Source: Rhodocyclaceae bacterium UBA2271 (GTDB taxonomy: Bacteria; Pseudomonadota; Gammaproteobacteria; Burkholderiales; Rhodocyclaceae). Taken from it: a stretch of DNA of 8,359 nt. Under the pieces are notes generated by a model. The model did no database searches and was not told the DNA's origin. It saw nothing but the letters and a program-made list of their open reading frames with translations. Positions 1-8,359 of this stretch are shown piece after piece. The first letter of the stretch is position 1. Every line of letters starts with the position of its first letter. A program made the position numbers and the translations under genes. The stretch spans positions 1 through 8,359 of the forward strand of contig DDXB01000071.1 in NCBI GenBank assembly GCA_002347405.1, given 5' to 3'.

Positions 1-21
1 AGGTTTGAGTGAGCGCAGCGC

Positions 22-1146
22 ATGGACGAAAAAACCATCCTGATCGTTGATGACGAACCCGCCAACCTGGCCGTGCTGGCCTGGGCACTGCGCCCCCATT
101 ACCGCGTGCGCGCCGCCAGCTCAGGCGAACAAGCCCTGCGGGCACTGACCGCGCCACCCAGACCGGATCTGATCCTGCTCGATGTGATGATGCCCGGCCT
201 CGATGGCCATGCCGTATTGACCCAACTGCGCTCCGATCCAACAACGCGCGACATCCCGGTCATTTTCGTTACTGCCCTCGACGATGAGATCAACGAAGAG
301 CGCGGCCTCAAGCTCGGTGCGGTCGATTACATCGTCAAACCGATCAAGCCTGCCGTCGTGCTGGCCCGGGTAGCCACCCAGCTCGAGCTGAAGAAGATCC
401 GCGACCGGCTCGCCGTGCAGAATACCTGGCTGGAAGCCGAGGTGGTCCGACGCATGGCCGAGAACCAGTTGATCCAGGATGTCAGCATCCATGCCCTCGG
501 CTATCTGGCTGAAACGCGCGATTCCGAAACCGGCAACCACATTCATCGCACCCAGCAATATGTGCATGCCCTGGCCTGGGAACTGCGCGAGCATCCCCGC
601 TTTGCCGCGCACCTCGACGACCATGCGATCCAGTTGCTCGTCAAGTCCGCCCCGTTGCACGACATCGGCAAGGTGGGCATTCCCGATCACATCCTGCTCA
701 AACCCGGTCCGCTCACGCCGGAAGAATGGGTGATCATGAAGACCCATGCCCGGCTGGGTGCGGAAGCCATCGAAAAGGCCGAACAGGCTGCACACAAGAC
801 GGCCGACTTTCTCATCACCGCCAAGGAAATTGCCCGCTGGCACCACGAGAAATGGGATGGCAGCGGCTATCCGGACGGCCTGGCCGGCGAAGCCATTCCG
901 CTTTCGGCCCGCCTGATGGCGCTGGCCGATGTCTTCGACGCATTGATCACCAAGCGCGTCTATAAGCCCGCCATGACCTATGAAGCCGCCCGCGACATCA
1001 TCGTTGCCGGGCGTGCCAAGCACTTCGATCCGGCCATCGTCGATGCATTCCTCGCCAGTTTCGACGTTTTTGTCAGCATTGCCGAAGCCTGTGCCGATAC
1101 AGTTACCGGACTTGCGCCGGCCCCCGCAGAGCTGGCCAATTCGTAA
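22..1146 (+). CDS. Response regulator with receiver and HD-GYP domains (predicted c-di-GMP phosphodiesterase)
   Basis: 374 residues, RpfG-like layout. Residues 5-122 form a receiver domain: acidic pair D10/D11, phospho-acceptor D54 in LLLDVMMPG, T84, and K106 in the VKP motif. A helical linker (about 120-150) leads to an HD-GYP domain (about 152-350). Its metal and substrate motifs look intact: E169 and H173 in SETGNHIHR, H213-D214 in LHDIGK, H242, H274-H275, the GYP triplet at 282-284, and D303 in ADVFDAL. This family hydrolyses c-di-GMP in the cytoplasm, usually under control of receiver phosphorylation. The last 20 or so residues are a low-complexity tail. The ATG at 22 places the receiver at the very N-terminus, as usual; the ribosome site before it is weak. 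The gene ends 2 nt before the hybrid kinase gene and is the only separate output protein in the window, so it is the likely target of both downstream kinases (inference). Domain calls are firm; activity and partners are inferred. Confidence 0.95.
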   Translation: MDEKTILIVDDEPANLAVLAWALRPHYRVRAASSGEQALRALTAPPRPDLILLDVMMPGLDGHAVLTQLRSDPTTRDIPVIFVTALDDEINEERGLKLGAVDYIVKPIKPAVVLARVATQLELKKIRDRLAVQNTWLEAEVVRRMAENQLIQDVSIHALGYLAETRDSETGNHIHRTQQYVHALAWELREHPRFAAHLDDHAIQLLVKSAPLHDIGKVGIPDHILLKPGPLTPEEWVIMKTHARLGAEAIEKAEQAAHKTADFLITAKEIARWHHEKWDGSGYPDGLAGEAIPLSARLMALADVFDALITKRVYKPAMTYEAARDIIVAGRAKHFDPAIVDAFLASFDVFVSIAEACADTVTGLAPAPAELANS

Positions 1147-1148
1147 CC

Positions 1149-6290
<5,142 letters not shown>

Positions 6291-6292
6291 AC

Positions 6293-7921
6293 ATGGCCTT
6301 CTTCACCTGGTCCGATGATTTTCTGACCGGCATCGAGATTGTCGATCGCCAGCATCGGCGCCTGGTGGAACTGATCAATGCGGCGGCACCGGTATTGCAG
6401 GACTTCAGCCCGGAGCGCCAGGACGAACGCCAGGCACTGTTTACGGGTCTGCTCGACTACACCGGCGAGCACTTCCGCACCGAAGAAGAGTTGATGCGCG
6501 TCCATGGCATTGATGCCCGCGTGTTAAGCCACCATTGCCAGTCCCACACCCGGCTGCTTGAGGAATTGCTGGAATGGCAGGCACGCCTGTCGCGTGCCGA
6601 CGCGCTGGCCGGCCATCAGTTCCTTGGCTTTCTCGCCGGCTGGCTGCTGTTTCATGTGCTGGGTGAAGATCAGGCGATGAGCCGCCAGGTCCGTGCCATG
6701 CAGGCCGGCATGGCGGCGGAGCGTGCCTATGAAGCGGCAAAGGGTGCTTATTTATGGCCATCGCAGGCCGTGCTCGGCCGGACGGTTACGGGTATCTATA
6801 CCCAGATGTCAGGCCAGTTGCGCGAAATCGACCGGCATGGCAAACAACTCGAAGAGCAGCTGCATGCCCGGACCGCCGAACTGCTCGCCACGACTGACGA
6901 ATTGCGCCACGCCCGCGATGCCGCCGAAGCGGCCAGCCAGGCCAAGAGCCGCTTTCTCGGCATGGTAAGCCATGAACTGCGCACACCGATGAACGCCATC
7001 ATCGGCTGCACCGAACTACTGCGCAAGGCAGGATTGCCGGCACAAGAAAACGAGATGGCCGGCAAGGTGCTGAACGCGGCCGAGCAACTGGTCGGTCTGG
7101 TCGACGGCCTCATCGAATTCACCCGTAACGAACCCGGCCAGAGCGCACCATTCTCACTGCGCCTCGTGATGACCGAAGCCTGTCAGGTCCCCTTCGCCGC
7201 CGCGCGTGCCAAGGGCCTCACCGCAGTCATGGAAATACCGGGCGACCTGCCGGCGTATCTGCATGGCGATGCCCGCCGTATCGCCGTGGTGATCCGGCAA
7301 CTTACCGCCAATGCCGCCAAATTCACCACGCACGGCAGCATCCGCGTGCGCGCCGAAGTACTCGGCACGGCTCCGGATGGTGATTTATCCCTGCGCATCA
7401 GCGTGACGGATACCGGCATCGGCATTCCGGCGGATAAACAGGCGGGACTGTTCAACGCGTTCCATCAGCTCGACGACAGCCCGACCCGCCGCTACGGCGG
7501 CGTCGGGCTCGGCCTGGCGCTGACCCGCCAGGCCGCGCGCATGATGGGCGCCGACATCGACATGCAAAGCACGCCCGGCAAGGGCAGCGTTTTCTGGATC
7601 GATCTGCGGCTGTCACCCGCAGCCGGCAGGGCAACAACATTTGGCCCGACCACTGGGCAGGCCCAACCGGCGAAACCGCTGCCGACAGGCAGCGATGGCA
7701 CGGCAATCTTGCGCCGTCTCGACAAGCTGTTGGGCGAGGACGACATCCGCGCCGCCGAGGTCCTTGCCGACAACGAATCCTTTCTGCAACACACACTCGA
7801 CTGGCGCTTCGAGACCCTCGCCAGACAAATCGCCGGCTTCGAGTATGACAAGGCTTTGCTGACGCTGCGCGAATGGCAGGGGGTGGCCCACCCCGCCCAA
7901 CCTCCCCTCAAGGGGATGTGA
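6293..7921 (+). CDS. Soluble hemerythrin-domain sensor histidine kinase
   Basis: 542 residues with no membrane segment, so predicted cytoplasmic. Residues 6-130 are a bacteriohemerythrin domain with all seven expected di-iron ligands: H21 (DRQH), H60 and E64 (HFRTE), H81 and H85 (HCQSH), H121 and D126 (HVLGED). Such domains bind O2 reversibly and can respond to redox state or NO. A coiled coil (about 170-218) joins it to HisKA with H227 in SHELRTPMN. The ATPase domain has N340 in the N box, DTGIGI at 373-378, and GGVGLGL at 402-408. No receiver or HPt follows; instead a linker leads to a 56-residue module (473-528) resembling the C-terminus of the upstream hybrid kinase. The kinase therefore needs a receiver elsewhere; candidates are D1404 of the hybrid kinase or D54 of the HD-GYP regulator (inference). 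The final dozen residues (proline-rich, ending PLKGM) are encoded by the left arm of a downstream inverted repeat and are probably not ancestral. Domain calls are firm; the ligand is inferred. Confidence 0.94.
   Translation: MAFFTWSDDFLTGIEIVDRQHRRLVELINAAAPVLQDFSPERQDERQALFTGLLDYTGEHFRTEEELMRVHGIDARVLSHHCQSHTRLLEELLEWQARLSRADALAGHQFLGFLAGWLLFHVLGEDQAMSRQVRAMQAGMAAERAYEAAKGAYLWPSQAVLGRTVTGIYTQMSGQLREIDRHGKQLEEQLHARTAELLATTDELRHARDAAEAASQAKSRFLGMVSHELRTPMNAIIGCTELLRKAGLPAQENEMAGKVLNAAEQLVGLVDGLIEFTRNEPGQSAPFSLRLVMTEACQVPFAAARAKGLTAVMEIPGDLPAYLHGDARRIAVVIRQLTANAAKFTTHGSIRVRAEVLGTAPDGDLSLRISVTDTGIGIPADKQAGLFNAFHQLDDSPTRRYGGVGLGLALTRQAARMMGADIDMQSTPGKGSVFWIDLRLSPAAGRATTFGPTTGQAQPAKPLPTGSDGTAILRRLDKLLGEDDIRAAEVLADNESFLQHTLDWRFETLARQIAGFEYDKALLTLREWQGVAHPAQPPLKGM
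7880..7894 (+). repeat. GGGGTG/CACCCC hairpin at the 3' end of the hemerythrin kinase gene
   Basis: Perfect 6-bp stem (7880-7885 with 7889-7894) around a 3-nt loop. It lies at the edge of the left arm, inside the coding sequence. It is not followed by a T run, so it is not a standard intrinsic terminator. Confidence 0.5.
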
Positions 7922-7953
7922 CTGTTGACTCGCTTCGCTCGTGTATCACGGGG
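7885..7953 (+). repeat. Left arm of the inverted repeat
   Basis: Its best-conserved core, 7918-7953, aligns to the reverse complement of 8264-8298 with 5 mismatches and one 1-nt gap over 36 columns. Shared blocks include GTGACTGT, CTCGCT, CGCTCGT and ACGGGG. The outer part (7885-7917) matches more loosely but has a hairpin at the same place: TCCCC/GGGGA at 7903-7907 and 7912-7916 with loop TCAA. The TGA stop of the hemerythrin kinase (7919-7921) lies in the conserved GTGACTGT block. Confidence 0.7.
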
Positions 7954-7999
7954 AGCGTTATTCAGGCAGTGGTGCGGATTGCGGCTGGCGCCGCGTGTC

Positions 8000-8030
8000 G
8001 TCCCGGCTTGGAGCGACCCGGCGCCGGGAC
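8000..8030. repeat. GTCCCGGC/GCCGGGAC inverted repeat
   Basis: Perfect 8-bp stem (8000-8007 with 8023-8030) around 15 nt. The right half overlaps a perfect 12-bp palindrome, CCCGGCGCCGGG, at 8017-8028, so two alternative pairings compete. A smaller stem, GCGGC/GCCGC (7981-7985 with 7990-7994), lies just upstream. Confidence 0.5.
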
Positions 8031-8112
8031 TGCGGTGAGGCGTTCTCGAATTGGCCTTGGAGAAACTCGGCGCTGGCGAGACGGCGTAAAAAAGAAACCT
8101 TCCACCGCTGTA

Positions 8113-8143
8113 GCCTTGCCGCCGGGCCGCCCCAAGACAAGGC
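8113..8143. repeat. GCCTTG/CAAGGC hairpin
   Basis: 6-bp perfect stem (8113-8118 with 8138-8143) with a GC-rich 19-nt loop. It leads directly into three tandem copies of a 7-nt unit (GCCGTAG, GCCGCAG, GCCGCAG) at 8142-8162, which in turn leads into the triple hairpin block. Confidence 0.4.
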
Positions 8144-8164
8144 CGTAGGCCGCAGGCCGCAGGA

Positions 8165-8208
8165 CAGCCGAAGGCTGGTTCCGCGCAGCGGAATGCGACT
8201 TTGTCGCA
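8165..8208. repeat. Three consecutive perfect hairpins with three-base loops
   Basis: CAGCC-GAA-GGCTG (8165-8177), TTCCGC-GCA-GCGGAA (8179-8193) and TGCGAC-TTT-GTCGCA (8194-8208) follow one another with 0-1 nt between them. Every stem is perfectly paired and every loop is three bases, but the stem sequences differ, so these are not copies of a single repeat unit. Confidence 0.7.
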
Positions 8209-8221
8209 CACAAGGCGGCAC

Positions 8222-8235
8222 GCGGCGAAAGCCGC
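8222..8235 (+). repeat. GCGGC-GAAA-GCCGC hairpin
   Basis: Perfect 5-bp stem closed by GAAA, a GNRA tetraloop if transcribed on the plus strand. It lies 13 nt downstream of the triple hairpin block. Confidence 0.5.
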
Positions 8236-8254
8236 AATCCGTTCCAAAATGTAA

Positions 8255-8269
8255 ACGGGGGCGCCCCGT
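8255..8269. repeat. ACGGGG/CCCCGT hairpin at the inner edge of the right arm
   Basis: Perfect 6-bp stem (8255-8260 with 8264-8269) around GCG. It contains the palindrome GGGGCGCCCC (8258-8267) and overlaps the start of the right arm's conserved ACGGGG block. Confidence 0.5.
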
Positions 8270-8334
8270 AACAGACGAGCGCAGCGAGCCACAGTCACCC
8301 CTCCCGCGAGGGAGGGGCTGGGGGTGGGCGGGCC
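8264..8334 (-). repeat. Right arm of the inverted repeat
   Basis: Read on the minus strand it matches the left arm. It carries a perfect 8-bp stem, CCCCTCCC (8298-8305) and GGGAGGGG (8310-8317), closed by GCGA, a GNRA-type loop if transcribed from the plus strand. This corresponds in position to the weaker left-arm hairpin, and both are followed outward by C-rich/G-rich tracts ending in GGCCC when read in the same direction. Confidence 0.7.
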
Positions 8335-8359
8335 TTAATCTGAAGTTGCCTCGAGAAAT

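Larger units (their letters stand above)
7885..8334. repeat. Inverted-repeat-bounded, hairpin-rich intergenic element
   Basis: Two imperfect inverted arms (7885-7953 and 8264-8334) enclose about 310 bp containing many short perfect hairpins and no convincing coding sequence. The layout resembles a small non-autonomous element (MITE- or REP/BIME-like) or a structured RNA. No transposase and no target-site duplication were identified, so the class is open. It begins within the 3' end of the hemerythrin kinase gene, almost directly after the last codon of that protein's conserved C-terminal module. It covers most of the gene-free stretch 7922-8359; beyond 8334 I see nothing. Confidence 0.6.

Noticed and set aside
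1..12. Possible tail of an upstream gene (frame ending TGA at 10-12)
   Set aside because: Only three sense codons are visible, and another frame also has a stop at 5-7, so nothing can be supported.
8086..8097. A-rich tract (AAAAAAGAAA) considered as a minus-strand terminator T run
   Set aside because: No stable stem directly precedes it on the minus strand, and no minus-strand gene is supported nearby.
7873..8148. 91-codon plus-strand frame bridging the kinase end and the element
   Set aside because: It overlaps the real gene in another frame, runs through the inverted repeat, has no clear ribosome site and has no recognisable protein features.
8142..8162. Three tandem 7-nt units considered as a CRISPR-like or iteron array
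   Set aside because: The units are far too short and few, with no spacers and no associated genes. They are better seen as part of the structured element.
8113..8269. Retron-like RNA or integron attC-like site
   Set aside because: The hairpins suggested it, but there is no reverse transcriptase or integrase in the window and no recognisable msr/msd or attC core sites.
7492..8298. 268-codon open frame on the minus strand covering the 3' element and the end of the hemerythrin kinase gene
   Set aside because: It lies antisense to a firmly identified ATPase domain for much of its length, crosses the hairpin-rich element, and its translation shows no recognisable domain. Long antisense frames are expected in GC-rich genes.
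8298..8317. Strong GC-rich hairpin considered as an intrinsic terminator
   Set aside because: Neither strand shows a T run directly after the stem, so it does not meet the usual pattern. It may still affect transcript ends.

Overview
The window is one tightly packed, plus-strand signalling operon followed by a non-coding, repeat-rich stretch. The GC-rich coding sequence, the GAF/PAS-laden hybrid kinase style and the hemerythrin kinase suggest a betaproteobacterium, perhaps of the Rhodocyclales/Burkholderiales type. That placement is an inference from protein style, since no rRNA or marker gene is present.

Layout: (1) 22-1146 encodes a response regulator with a receiver domain and an intact HD-GYP domain, a predicted c-di-GMP phosphodiesterase. 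(2) 1149-6290 encodes a 1713-residue membrane-bound hybrid histidine kinase. Its order is TM - periplasmic sensor - TM - GAF - PAS - GAF - PAS - PAS - HisKA - HATPase - REC - HPt - short C-terminal module. (3) 6293-7921 encodes a soluble histidine kinase whose input is a complete bacteriohemerythrin domain (all seven di-iron ligands are present) and which lacks REC and HPt domains. Both gene junctions are only 2 nt wide, so the three genes are almost certainly co-transcribed. (4) 7922-8359 has no convincing gene. It holds an imperfect inverted repeat with arms of about 70 bp (7885-7953 and 8264-8334). Between the arms is a dense run of short perfect hairpins, many with three-base loops. The left arm runs into the 3' end of the hemerythrin kinase gene and supplies its last codons and stop.

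Proposed working of the system (inference): the membrane hybrid kinase integrates a periplasmic cue with GAF/PAS cues and relays phosphate His1107 -> Asp1404 -> His1569. The hemerythrin kinase adds an oxygen, redox or NO cue. The only separate output protein encoded here is the HD-GYP regulator (Asp54), so two kinases may converge on c-di-GMP degradation. The two kinases also share a C-terminal module of about 56 residues (22 identities in an ungapped alignment) that matches no domain I can name, which makes it the most interesting protein-level observation. The most interesting DNA-level observation is the inverted-repeat/hairpin element at the 3' end.
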